From: Nostoc piscinale CENA21
Lineage (GTDB): Bacteria > Cyanobacteriota > Cyanobacteriia > Cyanobacteriales > Nostocaceae
NCBI RefSeq assembly: GCF_001298445.1
Contig: NZ_CP012036.1
Coordinates: 4,576,158 to 4,640,157 of the forward strand
Length of the DNA: 64,000 nt
Direction: 5' to 3'
In this document: one piece after another, positions 17,168 through 28,749 of the stretch
Position numbering within the stretch: position 1 is the stretch's first letter
How the letters are laid out: each line of letters starts with the position of its first letter
Translations under genes and position numbers: made by a program
Notes under the pieces: generated by a model
The model's input: the letters and a program-made list of their open reading frames with translations, nothing else
Told to the model about the DNA's origin: nothing
Database searches by the model: none

Positions 17168-18565
17168 ATGAGCAAGGACAATACCAGTGGCTCCAGATTG
17201 ATTTCTGAAGTTAAACAATGTCTGCTGTTAGCTGTTCCACTAGCCGCAGCCCAATTAGCCCAATCAGCAACCGGCTTTGTCGATACAGTGATGATGGGTT
17301 GGTTAGGCAGTCAAGCGATCGCATCTGGAGGCTTGGGTGCGGCAATATTTACCTTTTGTTTGATGATTACTACAGGTATTATTACTGCTATCAGTCCCTT
17401 AGTCGCAGAAGTATATGGATCTGGTAAGCCTGAACAAATTGGTCAGATTGTGCGACAAGGGTTAATGATATCTCTGCTATTAGGCATCCCAATTACAGTA
17501 TTACTTTGGTATGGCAGTACTTTGCTCGTGCTGTTGGGACAAAATGTGAATGCAGCCGCATTAGCACAAACCTATTTAAGAGCGATCGCTTGGGGTTTTA
17601 TCCCTGCATTGGGTTTTGCTGTATTCAAAGGCTTTCTGTCTGCCCTTTCCCAACCAAAGTTAGTTATGGTAACTGTTGTCTTGGGTACGCTTTTCAATAT
17701 TACAGCTAACTATGTTTTAATGTTTGGCAAATTCGGACTACCCGCCCTGGGACTAGCTGGTATTGGTTGGGCGAGTACTTTGTCACTGTGGAGTATGTTT
17801 ATTACTCTGGCTATTTATATATTTAGTCAACGTCGCTTTGCAGTTTACAAAATATTTCAGTTTTCACCTATTTCCCACTTTAGCAAACAAAATCGGCGCA
17901 TTATTTGGGATATTTTTCAAATTGGTTTACCAATTGGCGGATTAGTTGCTGTAGAAGCCGGATTATTTACTGTTGTCACCTTTATTATTGGGCAATTGGG
18001 AACAACTGCGCTCGCCGCCCATCAAATTGCTTTGCAAACAGCTTCGATGTCATTTCAGATGGTTTTGGGTATTTCTTTGGCAACTACAGTACGTGTTGGG
18101 CAATTAGCGGGAGAGAAAGACTTGCAGGGTGTCCGCTTGGCTGGATATGTAGGTATTGCCTTGGGGGCTTTATCAATGGCGATCGCGGCTCTAATATTTT
18201 GGTTAGTTCCAAAATTAATTGTTTCGCTTTATTTAGACACTAATAATTCAGACAATCAAGATGTGGTCAACTTAACAATAAAATTACTAGCAGTTGCAGC
18301 AATTTTTCAAATCGTTGATGGCATCCAAGTCACCGCCTCTGGAGCTTTACGCGGACTAAAAGATACTCGTATCCCACTGTTAATTGGTGTTTTTGCCTAC
18401 TGGTGTGTTGGTTTATTAACTGGTTATGCACTGGGAATTTGGTTTGGTTATGGAACTATTGGTCTGTGGTGGGGATTAGCCATAGGTTTAGCTAGTGCGG
18501 CTATAGTCTTGAGTTGGAGATTTAGGATTTTGTCAAATCAACTTGTCTGGGCAAAGTTGAATTAA
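17168..18565 (+). CDS. MATE-family efflux transporter
   Basis: A 465-residue inner membrane antiporter with twelve predicted spans in two similar halves, the normal MATE size. It opens with LLLAVPLAAAQLAQSATGFVDTVMMGWLG, the characteristic first-helix pattern, and the second half repeats it (DIFQIGLPIGGLVAVEAGLFTVV ... LAAHQIALQ). Members export cationic drugs or metabolites using Na+ or H+ gradients; the natural substrate here is unknown. The start at 17168 lies about 20 residues before the first helix. The gene is isolated between DUF3134 and the HstK-type kinase, both on the same strand. Confidence 0.93.
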   Translation: MSKDNTSGSRLISEVKQCLLLAVPLAAAQLAQSATGFVDTVMMGWLGSQAIASGGLGAAIFTFCLMITTGIITAISPLVAEVYGSGKPEQIGQIVRQGLMISLLLGIPITVLLWYGSTLLVLLGQNVNAAALAQTYLRAIAWGFIPALGFAVFKGFLSALSQPKLVMVTVVLGTLFNITANYVLMFGKFGLPALGLAGIGWASTLSLWSMFITLAIYIFSQRRFAVYKIFQFSPISHFSKQNRRIIWDIFQIGLPIGGLVAVEAGLFTVVTFIIGQLGTTALAAHQIALQTASMSFQMVLGISLATTVRVGQLAGEKDLQGVRLAGYVGIALGALSMAIAALIFWLVPKLIVSLYLDTNNSDNQDVVNLTIKLLAVAAIFQIVDGIQVTASGALRGLKDTRIPLLIGVFAYWCVGLLTGYALGIWFGYGTIGLWWGLAIGLASAAIVLSWRFRILSNQLVWAKLN

Positions 18566-18745
18566 TTTGATCTCGTCTTGATATCTGCGTTAGAAAATAC
18601 ATTTTACTGACTCATACAGTTTGATGGTTAAAGTTTTTGAATGCTCACCAATCTCTGTAAATACAAGTAGCAATTTTTGCTTCAATGATAAAACTTTTTG
18701 TTTAGATGGGAATACTAAGTTTAGTATTTATGTCAATTTGATACT

Positions 18746-21700
18746 ATGCTGAGAATTCCCGGTTATAAATTGCGTAAAGAAATTTACAACGGTTCTAAAA
18801 CTTTAGTTTATCGCGCTATTCGAGAGGTTGATTCATTATCGGTAATCATTAAACTGCTGAAGAACCCTTATCCGAGTTTTAATGAACTTGTGCAGTTTCG
18901 CAATCAGTATACAATTGCTAAAAATCTCAACTCTCCCGGAATTATTCAAACTTATAGTCTAGAAAATTATGAAAATGGCTATGCGTTAGTCATGGAAGAT
19001 TTTAGTGGAATTTCGCTGCGGGAATGGGGAATTAAGAGTCGGGAGGCGGGAGGGAGGGTAAGCGTAGAGTTTCTGAAGGAATTTTTACAGATAGCGATCG
19101 CCCTTTGCAATTGTTTAGAAATACTTTATCAAGAGTGCATTATTCATAAAGATATTAAACCCAGCAATATATTAATTAATACCGAAACTCAACAAGTTAA
19201 ATTAATCGATTTTAGTATTGCATCTTTATTACCACGAGAAAATCATACTATCCTGAATCCCAGCATTTTAGAAGGTACGCTGGCTTATATCTCACCAGAA
19301 CAAACAGGGAGAATGAACCGGGGAATTGATTACCGGACTGACTTTTATTCTTTAGGAATTACTTTTTACGAATTATTCACAGGTGAATTACCCTTTCAAT
19401 CAAATGATCCAATAGAACTGGTGCATTGTCACATTGCCAAAAAACCACCTTTAGTCAATCAAATTCATCCCCAAATCCCTAATGTACTTGCAGAAATCGT
19501 CAACAAATTGATGGCGAAAAATGCGGAAGATAGATATCAAAGTGCATTGGGAATAAAATCTGATTTAGAAAAAATGTTTACAGCAGCTAAATTCTAACGG
19601 GAAAATTCCTAGCTTTGAAATTGCTCAACAAGATGTGTGCGATCGCTTTATTATTCCTGATAAACTTTACGGCAGACAAACAGAAGTAGAAACTCTGTTG
19701 CAAGCCTTTGATAGAGTTAGTAATGGCGCAACAGAAATGGTATTAGTCGCTGGGTTTTCTGGTATTGGCAAAACCGCAGTTGTCAACGAAGTTCATAAAC
19801 CAATTGTGCGCCAACATGGTTATTTTATCAAAGGTAAATGTGACCAATTTCAACGGGATATTCCATTTAATTCTTTTGTGCAAGCCTTCCGAGATTTAAT
19901 GGGACAATTGTTAACTGAAAGTGATGCCCAAATACAAGCATGGAAAAGCCAAATATTAGCAGCAGTCGGCGAAAATGGACAAATAATTATTGAAGTTATC
20001 CCCGAATTAGCTAGTATTATTGGCGAACAACCACCCGCCTTAGAGTTATTCGGTAAAGCTGCTCAAAATCGCTTTAATTTGTTATTTCAAAAATTTACTA
20101 AAGTCTTTACCAGTGCAGAACATCCCTTAGTCATATTTTTAGATGATTTACAATGGGCAGATTCAGCATCATTAAAGTTAATGCGAACATTAATGACTGA
20201 TACAAATCATCTTTTATTAATTGGTGCGTATCGAGATAATGAAGTTAACCCTGGACATCCATTAATTTTTACTTTAAATGAAATCCGCAAAACAAAAGTA
20301 GTAATTAATACGATTACTCTAGCAGCTCTAGATCAGATAAATATTAATCAATTAGTTGCTGACACTTTCAAATGTCCTGTAAATTTGGTCATAAATATTT
20401 CTCAATTAATATATCATAAAACTCAAGGTAATCCTTTTTTTACCACACAATTCCTCAAAGCGTTATATCAAGATAGTCTGATAAAATTTGATGCAACTTT
20501 AGGTTGTTGGCAATGTGATATTGCTCAAATTACAACTCAAGCAGTTACAGAAGATGTTGTCAATTTCATGAGTTCGCAACTGCGAAAACTCCCACCAGCG
20601 ACGCAACAAGTATTAAAATTAGCTGCTTGTATTGGAAATCAATTTGATTTAGAGACTTTAGCAATTGTTTCAGAACAATCAGAAGTAGATACTGCTACTG
20701 CTTTGTGGAAAGCCTTAAAAGAAGGATTAATTCTACCAATTAACGATGTTTATAAATTCTATCAACAAGAGTCATTAGTTAATACAAGTAATTATGTTGC
20801 CGAACAAAGTAATGTTAGTTTTGCGTTAGAAAATAGTGAAGAAAAAATAACTGAATCAAGACAAATAACGGTTGCTTATAAATTTTTACATGACCGTGTA
20901 CAACAAGCCGCTTATTCTCTAATTCCTGATAATCAAAAACAAGCAACTCACTGGCAAATTGGTCAATTACTTCAGCAAAAATTATCAGAAACTGAACAAG
21001 TAGAAAAGCTGTTTGATATTGTTGGGCATTTAAATCAAGGTCAAGCATTAATTAGCCAAAATAGCGATCGCCAAATCCTCGCCCAACTGAACTTAAAAGC
21101 CGGTGCTAAAGCAAAAACAGCTACAGCTTATGCTGCTGCTGTTGCTTATTTAAAAACTGCGATCGCACTTTTGGAAACTGACTGCTGGCGAACCCAGTAT
21201 GAATTAGCCTTAGAAATACATATAGCAGCAGCCGAAGCCAGTTATTTAAATGGTGATTTTGCTGGGATGGAGAAGTTTGCTGCATTGGTATTGCAACAAG
21301 CTAAAACCATCCTTGACAAAGTGAAAATCTATGAAATTCAAATCGCCGCCCAAACTTCTCAGAGTCAAATGTTAGCAGCGATCGCAGTTGGTAGAGAAGC
21401 TTTAAAACAACTAGGAATTGAATTCCCCAGAGAATTAGACGAAGTTCATCTTGGCAAAGCTTTAGCAGAGGTAAATCAGCAACTCAACAACAGAGAAATT
21501 GCTGAACTGATTAATTTACCCCTGATGAGTGAACCTACAGCTCAAGCTGTAATGCAGCTTCTGGGAATGTTGTTTGCACCAATTTTTCTGGGGAACCCCA
21601 GTTTACTGCCATTGTTGGGTACAACAATGGTGCGGTTATCGCTGGAGTTTGGCAATGCGCCCGCCTCAACTGTAGGATATGTAACTCAGGGTTTGGTATT

Positions 21701-24289
21701 GTGTGCCTTTTTAGGCGAAGTTGAAACTGGCTATAAGTTCGGGAAATTAGCACTCTCCGTACTAGATAAATTAAATGCTCAAAGCTGGCAATCCTGCACT
21801 TTCACACTGTTTGCCTGTTTTATTCAACATCGCCGACAAGCATTTTTGACAACCTTTTCCATATTAAAAGAAGCCCAAAGAACTGGTATGGAAACTGGTG
21901 ATTTTCTCTATGTTGGCTATAGCATAGTCAGTTATGCCTTTACAAAAATGTTTGTTGGTGTAGACCTGAACACATTAACGCTGGAATTTCCTACTTTTAC
22001 TGCTGTTTTAGCTCAAATTAAACAAGATTCAGCGCGTGTTTATTTAGACATGATACAGCAAACAGTCGAGCAATTGAAAGAAACCGTCAATCAACCAGAT
22101 TGCTTAATTGGCAAGATATATGATGAAACGGTGATGTTGCCAAAGCACAAACAAGATAATGATCTCTCAGCAATTGCCTTTGTTTATATTTACAAACTGT
22201 TGCTGGCCTATTCTTATGGTAATTATGCCAATGCGCTTGACTACATTACCCAAGTCAAACCTTATTTAAGAGTGGCATTATCAGGACTAATTCATATTCC
22301 TGTTTTCCATTTCTATGCAGCCCTCACTCACTTAGCAATTATTTCCACCCAACCAGAAATAGACCAAATTCTCGCTGAGGTAGAAAATCATCAAACAACT
22401 CTGCATCAATGGGCGCAATCTGCCCCATTGAATCATTTACATAAGTGGCATTTAGTGGAAGCAGAAAAATGTCGAGTTCGCGGTCAAAAATTAGCAGCAA
22501 TGGAACATTACGATCGCGCCATTACTCTTGCCAAAGACAACAAATTTCTCAATGAAGAAGCTTTAGCAAATGAACTAGCTGCCAAATTTTATCTTGCTTG
22601 GGGTAGAACAAAAATCGCTCAAGCCTATATGCTGGAAGCGTATTATTGTTATACCCGTTGGGGTGCAGAAGCCAAAGTCATCGATTTAGAAAATCGCTAT
22701 CCTCTACTACTAGTCACAATTCTGCACAAACAACAAGCATCTTTTAACGCCACAGAAACCATTATTTCCACCTCCTCAGAGAAAGTTGATAGTTCTAGTT
22801 TCAGTAAAAGTAGTCTTTCAACCAGTCTAGATTTAGCCAGCATTGTCAAAGTTTCGCAATCACTTTCTAGTGAAATTGAGTTAGAAAAATTACTTTCGAC
22901 TTTACTAGAAGTCATCCTCCAAAACGCTGGTGCTGATAAATGTGCCTTACTAATGCCAAAAGGTAATGCCTGGTTTATTGAAGCACTTTATCAACTCGAA
23001 CAACCCAGTTGCATTTTGCGTTCTCTCCCCTTTGATGATCATCAAATACTACCCCTGAGTCTGATTAATCAGGTGAAAAAATTCCCTCTCCTTAGCGGTG
23101 ATTGAAAATGCCGCTATAGAACAAGCCTTAGCAGCTGATCCTTATATATTGCAATATGCACCCAAAAGCGTGCTTTGTGCGCCAATTTTGAATCAAGGTA
23201 AATTGATTGGCATTTTGTATTTAGAAAATAACCTGACAGTGGGAGCATTTACCCGCGATCGCCTAGAAATTTTACAGTTATTAATTTCTCAAGCCGCCAT
23301 CTCTTTAGAAAATGCTCGATTGTACGCGCAATTAGAAGATAGAGTCGAAGAACGCACTCAAGAACTCAACCACAAAAATGAGCAACTACAAACAACTTTA
23401 AAAGAATTGCATCGTACCCAAACACAAATGGTACAAAGTGAAAAAATGTCAGCTTTAGGGCAATTAGTTGCTGGTATTGCCCACGAAATTAATAACCCCA
23501 TTACTTTTATACATGGCAACTTAAATTACATTCAGCAATATACAAATGACTTATTACATATAGTAGATGCCTATCAATCCCACTACCCCCATCCCCCAGA
23601 ATCCCTAAATGCAGAAATCGAAAATCTAGATTTTAACTTTGTGAAAGAAGATTTACCGAATATCCTCAAATCTATGCACATGGGTTCTGAACGCATTCGA
23701 CAAATGGTTTTATCTTTACGCAACTTCTCTCGTTTAGATGAATCAGAATATAAAGCGGTGGATCTACATGAAGGCCTTGATAATACATTAGTCATGTTGC
23801 AATATCGTCTGCAAGCTCAAGCTAATCGTCCAGCAATTGAGATTATCAAAGAATATGGCAAACTACCATTAGTAGAATGCTGCGCTAGAGAAATTAACCA
23901 AGTATTTATTAGTGTGATTGTCAATGCGATCGATGCCTTAGAAGAAAAAAAGTCGTCATCACAGCTTACAAGAAATTACAGCCAACCCCAATCAAATTCT
24001 GATTCGGACTCTCTCAACTGAACCAAAGCAAGTCCAAATTATCATCGCCGATAATGGCGTTGGTATTCCAGAAAATATCCAATCTCGTTTATTTGACCCA
24101 TTTTTTACGACCAAACCTGTAGGTAAAGGTACAGGTTTAGGATTGTCCATCAGCCATCAAGTGATTACAGAAAAACATGGCGGTTCAATTCATCTCAACT
24201 CTGTATTAGGTCAAGGAACAGAATTTATCATCACTTTACCTATTAAGTCAGATAAACATCCTCTGGCTAACATAGCCGTTGAAGTTTGA
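18746..24289 (+). pseudogene. HstK-type Ser/Thr kinase-AAA-GAF-histidine kinase, three frameshifts
   Basis: A ~1845-residue signalling protein in four frame segments: 18746-19597, 19635-23105, 23098-24021 and onward to a stop at 24287-24289. The order is a Ser/Thr kinase (IIHKDIKPSNIL catalytic loop, IDFSIASLL in place of DFG, then SPEQTGRMNR), an AAA/STAND ATPase (GFSGIGKTAVV Walker A, VIFLDDLQWAD Walker B), long TPR-like helices, a GAF domain (about 22850-23330), a coiled linker, HisKA (GIAHEINNPITF) and HATPase_c (DNGVGIP, GTGLGLSI). This is the Anabaena HstK layout. Single extra bases at A6 19569-19574, A6 23076-23081 and A7 23945-23951 each account for one break; correcting them gives LEKCLQQLNSNGKIPSF, KNSLSLAVIENA and LEEKSRHHSLQEI. 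Its ligand is unknown. Confidence 0.85.
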
Positions 24290-24967
24290 TAAACACTGGA
24301 TTTCACATAATTTTCTGAAAAATTCTAGATATTTTTTATGTAATTACACGTTAAATTTTGTAAAAAAATCATACATCTTTATTTAAAATATATGTGCTTG
24401 ATGTAATTATGGGTTGTTTGCTACTTCGTTGATAAAGAGTTAGCAAAAACAATTCTCCAGCATCGACGTTGAATAGCTAATTGCGGTATAAAGTATGTAC
24501 CCAGAAAAAAGTAACTCCAATACAATTAATTTTTCAGGACTTAAAGTAATTGCTTTGACTGCATTACTTGCATCAAAGATTTATATAAATTGCAATTAAT
24601 TCATAGCGATATCAACATCGTTTGTATTAGGGCAAAAGTCCTTATAAGCATCGATAGTATATTTTCTATAATTTCTATACTCTCAAAAAACACATTGCGT
24701 TGAGTCAGAAACGGGGGTAAGTTTCAAACCAACAGTCAAAGCTTTTTTCTTGAAAGTATAGGAAATATACATCATATCGCTTGTAATTTATCAAGTGATC
24801 ACTTCTTATAACTAACACCAAATGAAATAATGTTGGCAACAGATACCCCTCCCGCCTGACTGTATTCTCTCATTGCCAAGGGGAGAGTTGAGGAGGAGTC
24901 TAATAGATTTGTCGCATTATTTTTTCAAATTGGTATAACTTGAATTTCTCAAAAAGGTAACTAAGTT
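24290..24967. other. 678-bp intergenic region
   Basis: AT-rich, with no gene recognised on either strand. It contains a segment reading 'cccctcccgcctgactgtattctc' about 24846-24870 and ends with the 90-bp leader of the STAS gene. Nothing specific can be assigned. Confidence 0.4.
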
Positions 24968-25318
24968 ATGAATAATAAACTTCGGCTAACGGTACTGGAG
25001 CCATCAGGTATTTTAGATAAAATTAGCGGACATCAATTACATAATGAAATTAGCACCTTGATAAACAATGGTACTAACATTATATTGATTGATATGAAAG
25101 AAATTAAGTTTATAGATAGTTCTGGCTTGGGTTATCTAGTGTCGGCAATGCAAATGGTAAGTAATGCTAACGCCAAATTTTTTGTCTGCTCTATTAGTGA
25201 TCAGGTTAACATGTTGTTTGAAATCACTAAAGTGAACAAATTATTACAAATTTTTGCTGACAGGGAAGCATGTAAACGCTACGTTTTAAGCACTTTATCT
25301 CGGATGTCTTACAATTAA
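24968..25318 (+). CDS. STAS-domain anti-sigma factor antagonist-like protein
   Basis: A 116-residue single STAS domain of the SpoIIAA/RsbV type. The phosphorylation-site segment IKFIDSSGLGYL (Ser51/Ser52) is present after a beta strand (IILIDM). These proteins bind anti-sigma kinases or act in partner-switching signalling and are controlled by serine phosphorylation. It is the next gene downstream of the HstK-type kinase on the same strand, but 678 bp away, so co-transcription is unlikely. No cognate anti-sigma kinase or PP2C phosphatase is visible nearby. Confidence 0.9.
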   Translation: MNNKLRLTVLEPSGILDKISGHQLHNEISTLINNGTNIILIDMKEIKFIDSSGLGYLVSAMQMVSNANAKFFVCSISDQVNMLFEITKVNKLLQIFADREACKRYVLSTLSRMSYN

Positions 25319-25343
25319 AAATTCATGGTCGCTATGCTTGAAG

Positions 25344-26129
25344 CTAACTGTTTTCCTGTTCTTCGAGTTTTAGTGACGGACGTAGCCACAAATATATAAT
25401 CAGTCCCCAAAATGGTATCAAGCGGACTAGCCAAAGTATTTTCTCGTTATTCCATTGGCGACGTGCCATATCATCTTTAACTAGCCATGACTGAAATAAC
25501 CAAAATACTAACATATCTACCACAAAAGAATATGCGAGGCGATCGCTAAATAATAATTCTAATAAACCTTGCCAACGGGTTGTAATATCACCGTACTCAG
25601 GACGACCTAATACAGCCCAACTCAATGAAACCACAAAAACCCCAGCTAAAACCAAAGGTAAAACTCGGCTTTCACCTACTTTTTCGACAAATGTTAAAGC
25701 ATTTTTTGGTGCTTGTGGATTTGCTTGACGCAACCCCAACCAAGGGAGAAAAAATACATTGGTCAGTAATGCTGTACCAAGTAAGAATGTAATTATTGGA
25801 AATCGCTGATTGCGACCATCAATTATAAAACCCCAAAATAATAATCCCCAAGACATCACAATGTTGAATAATCCCTCTAGTGTGGGATTACTAACTGGTG
25901 CTTCAGTAGGAAAAATGATTGGTAATACCAACCAAAAATTCATACTCAAATTGAATATTTCTTCTAATGTTTTGGTTGTGATATGCAGCAGTGATTCTCC
26001 TGGCGGAATATCACTTAATAATAAATAGCCAACATAAACTAACCACACACTCCAGATGAATATTTTGGACAAAATTACCGATAAATCATGAGGGGAAGTG
26101 GCAAGAAATTGTTTTAATTCACTGAACAT
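25344..26129 (-). CDS. Uncharacterised multi-span membrane protein
   Basis: 261 residues with about seven hydrophobic spans, including IFIWSVWLVYVGYLLL, GLFNIVMSWGLLFWGFII, FPIITFLLGTALLTNVFFLPWLGL, VLPLVLAGVFVVSLSWAVLG and ILWLVRLIPFWGLIIYLWL. I recognise no named family; it looks like a conserved cyanobacterial membrane protein. Its ATG overlaps the stop of the upstream 819-residue gene (TAATG at 26131-26127), so the two are very probably translated from one message and may act together. Function not assigned. Confidence 0.75.
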   Translation of the reverse strand: MFSELKQFLATSPHDLSVILSKIFIWSVWLVYVGYLLLSDIPPGESLLHITTKTLEEIFNLSMNFWLVLPIIFPTEAPVSNPTLEGLFNIVMSWGLLFWGFIIDGRNQRFPIITFLLGTALLTNVFFLPWLGLRQANPQAPKNALTFVEKVGESRVLPLVLAGVFVVSLSWAVLGRPEYGDITTRWQGLLELLFSDRLAYSFVVDMLVFWLFQSWLVKDDMARRQWNNEKILWLVRLIPFWGLIIYLWLRPSLKLEEQENS

Positions 26130-28588
26130 TACTTTCTACGGCTATTGTTACTAATAACTTTTATCCCTAAAATTTTCAGAGTTTCGTGATAATCACTAAT
26201 CGTCAGAGCAGTCAACTCTTGACCCAACAAATAAAAGCTACCCATAACTTTAACAGAATTAAATCTTCCATTCTGCGCGTTTTTAAGTGTGATTGTTGCA
26301 TGTCTTTGATTATTTACGCCTTTAAGGATAAAAATGCCAGCAAAATTAAAGCTGCCTGATGTAACTAATTTATTACTATTAACACTAGCATTGATATCCG
26401 CAAATGTATAACCTAAAAACTTGAGGTTTCCAGCAATACTAGCAAAATTATTAATCTGACCATTATTACCTTTTAGCAGGGTGACTGTAGCACCATTGAA
26501 AGCTAAAATACCAAAATTAAAATTACTTGTAGCTTGCAAACCTCTCTTGCTGAGGCTAATACCTGATGCAGTAAATTGTTTTCCTAAGACAGTGACATCG
26601 CCTGATCCAACTAGCTTTCTTTTCATTAAATCAAGTTGAAAATGTGGCACACTGACATTTAGGATATTTCCTAGATTAATCGCTGCATGATTAATTTCTA
26701 TGTTTTGTGAATCAAATGATAATGTTCCCTTACCCAAGGATTGATTAAAAGCGAAAATATTTGCTGTGCCTGTGGCGCTTTGGTTGATAAAGTCAACTGT
26801 CAGGTTCGGAATCATTAAATTTAGGAAACCGATTAAACCTAGCTGGACATTTTTCAAATTAATATGATTTTTGCTAACATCAAACGTGATACCTGCTAAA
26901 GTATTACCTAAAAATAAAATTGTTCCTGAACCAATGCCATTACCAGACTTTCTATCAATACTCAAGGCATCAACATCAATACTCAACAGATGCGCTAAAC
27001 TAATATCAAAATTTTTAAATATGGCTGCTTCAGGTGTAATTTTAAATTCTACATTGGCAATTTCTTTGCCCATCATCTCTACATAACCATCTCCTTGAAG
27101 ATACTGCTCATCAGGAGTTACTTTGAGAGATAAATCTAAACTATCGTCATCTGTACCTTTAATTTTCAAAAATTCTAAATCAATTTCTGGAACTTTTAAG
27201 GAACCCTCAATATGCTTAAAAGCTTTATCACCTTGCAAACTTAAAATTGCCTCATGACCCCAAGCATTAACTTTGCCATTAATTTCTAAACCTTCTGATA
27301 TGGGTTGTGCTGCAATTGTGGTTGGGAAAGGTACATACTTAATTAAAGGATTAAGTATGCCGTCTCCATCTCTATCAAGTGGTTCAATGCTTAAGTTGAG
27401 TAAGTTTTCTAAAAATCCTAAAGCTTGATTAACTAAATCAATTGAATAACCTACTTGTTTATTAATAAAAGATGTGACTGGCCCCCGCCACAACTCTATT
27501 AAATTAACCATCTGTTTGGGGTTTAGAATTAACGCTAATCTTTCAGGATCATTAGTATCCATGAGGAATGCAACTTCCAAATCAGATTTTTCCCATTTCA
27601 AATCACCAATAAAACCAAAATTATCAAAATAAGGAGGTAAATATGTTCCGCCTCCTTGAAATCTAACATTACGAAGTTCAGTTCCAACTAAACCATAAGG
27701 ATTACACCAAGGTTTTTCGCTTTGCTGGCTGAAGAATGCTGTTAAAGATTCTGGTTCTAGAGAAAGGCTACCAGATAGCGATAGTTTCGGTTCATTTTCT
27801 TGAGTGATATCGTAGCCTTCAATAATTAAGTTTCCTGTTAGTCCAAAGTTTGGTTCTAAATCAGTTCCAATATTTAAATTGATCAGTAAATTATTAAAAT
27901 TAGCCTTAAGTTGTTGCTGGCACAAGAGTTGAACATCGCCAGGAATACTACCTGTTAAACTCACTTGTCCCACAGGATTAAAGCTAATCATGGCTGTGAA
28001 GCCAGCCATACCTAAATTTCCACAAATAAAGTTACTAAAATTTTCAGGTAAATTATTTAAATCAATGTCACCAATAAAATTCAATCCTTGGTTTAAGTTG
28101 ATACCGCCTAACTTTTGATGAGTAAAACAATAGCTAGTATCAGTTATGTTTAGCTCTGTATTAACAAGGTCTAAATCGGTGATAATAGGTATTGTATTTG
28201 TTAAAAACTTAAAGCTGAAATTTTTAGATAATTTATATTTTAATGTGGTTTTATCTCCAAAATTTACTTCTATTTTTTGTTTATTCAGTAAGCCTTTAAC
28301 AGTGATTTCGATTTTCTGTCCATTTTGAAAAACTATATATTTTGGCGTAGATATACTAATTTTATGGCTGCCAAAGATGGCATTTATGATATTATCAAGT
28401 GCCACATTCATGTATGGCACTGTACTGTGAAGTTTAAAAGTTTTATCTAAATCTAAATCCAAATCATGATGATCATCGAAATTAATTTCTGAATTTGATT
28501 TAGTTAGATTGATAAAATCTAAAGATTCAAGTTTAACTTTGATATTCTCAGGTAGGATAATTTCGGCTGAGTTAAGGATATTAGGCAT
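26129..28588 (-). CDS. Uncharacterised beta-repeat protein, 819 residues
   Basis: No family recognised. The N-terminus is polar with an Asp/His-rich stretch (DDHHDLDLDLDK, about residues 38-49). No signal peptide is visible. From about residue 490 the sequence falls into repeating units of 60-75 residues with the pattern Gly-x-Gly-x-(V/I)-x-(F/V)-(L/F)-Gly-x-x-(L/F)-x-x-(I/L), for example GSGTILFLGNTLAGI, GSGDVTVLGKQFTASGI, AGNLKFLGYTFADI and MGSFYLLGQELTAL. This suggests a long beta-solenoid or elongated beta structure. A short calcium-loop-like DRDGDGILNP lies near residue 410. It is translationally coupled to the downstream membrane protein. Function not assigned. Confidence 0.75.
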   Translation of the reverse strand: MPNILNSAEIILPENIKVKLESLDFINLTKSNSEINFDDHHDLDLDLDKTFKLHSTVPYMNVALDNIINAIFGSHKISISTPKYIVFQNGQKIEITVKGLLNKQKIEVNFGDKTTLKYKLSKNFSFKFLTNTIPIITDLDLVNTELNITDTSYCFTHQKLGGINLNQGLNFIGDIDLNNLPENFSNFICGNLGMAGFTAMISFNPVGQVSLTGSIPGDVQLLCQQQLKANFNNLLINLNIGTDLEPNFGLTGNLIIEGYDITQENEPKLSLSGSLSLEPESLTAFFSQQSEKPWCNPYGLVGTELRNVRFQGGGTYLPPYFDNFGFIGDLKWEKSDLEVAFLMDTNDPERLALILNPKQMVNLIELWRGPVTSFINKQVGYSIDLVNQALGFLENLLNLSIEPLDRDGDGILNPLIKYVPFPTTIAAQPISEGLEINGKVNAWGHEAILSLQGDKAFKHIEGSLKVPEIDLEFLKIKGTDDDSLDLSLKVTPDEQYLQGDGYVEMMGKEIANVEFKITPEAAIFKNFDISLAHLLSIDVDALSIDRKSGNGIGSGTILFLGNTLAGITFDVSKNHINLKNVQLGLIGFLNLMIPNLTVDFINQSATGTANIFAFNQSLGKGTLSFDSQNIEINHAAINLGNILNVSVPHFQLDLMKRKLVGSGDVTVLGKQFTASGISLSKRGLQATSNFNFGILAFNGATVTLLKGNNGQINNFASIAGNLKFLGYTFADINASVNSNKLVTSGSFNFAGIFILKGVNNQRHATITLKNAQNGRFNSVKVMGSFYLLGQELTALTISDYHETLKILGIKVISNNSRRK

Positions 28589-28688
28589 AAGTAAATTATC
28601 GTAAAAGTATTTTATAGCATTTATTAATTAACTATACAAAAACTTACTAAAATTCAGTATATAGGCGCAAAAATGTTTATAAAAATAA

Positions 28689-28718
28689 ATTAGCCCTACC
28701 TTTTTAAGTAGGGCTAAT
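28689..28718 (-). terminator. Terminator hairpin of the phytase/GDPD gene
   Basis: attagccctac / gtagggctaat, 11-bp stem with an 8-base loop. Read on the minus strand it is followed by ttatttttata. It lies 32 bp after the stop of the 2350-residue gene. Confidence 0.65.
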
Positions 28719-28749
28719 CGCTATGATTTATCTCTGCTGAAATTGATTG

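Noticed and set aside
23945..23951. Programmed ribosomal frameshift in the HstK-type gene
   Set aside because: No slippery heptamer with a downstream structure was recognised, and the same +1 pattern recurs in unrelated genes, so an indel is simpler.
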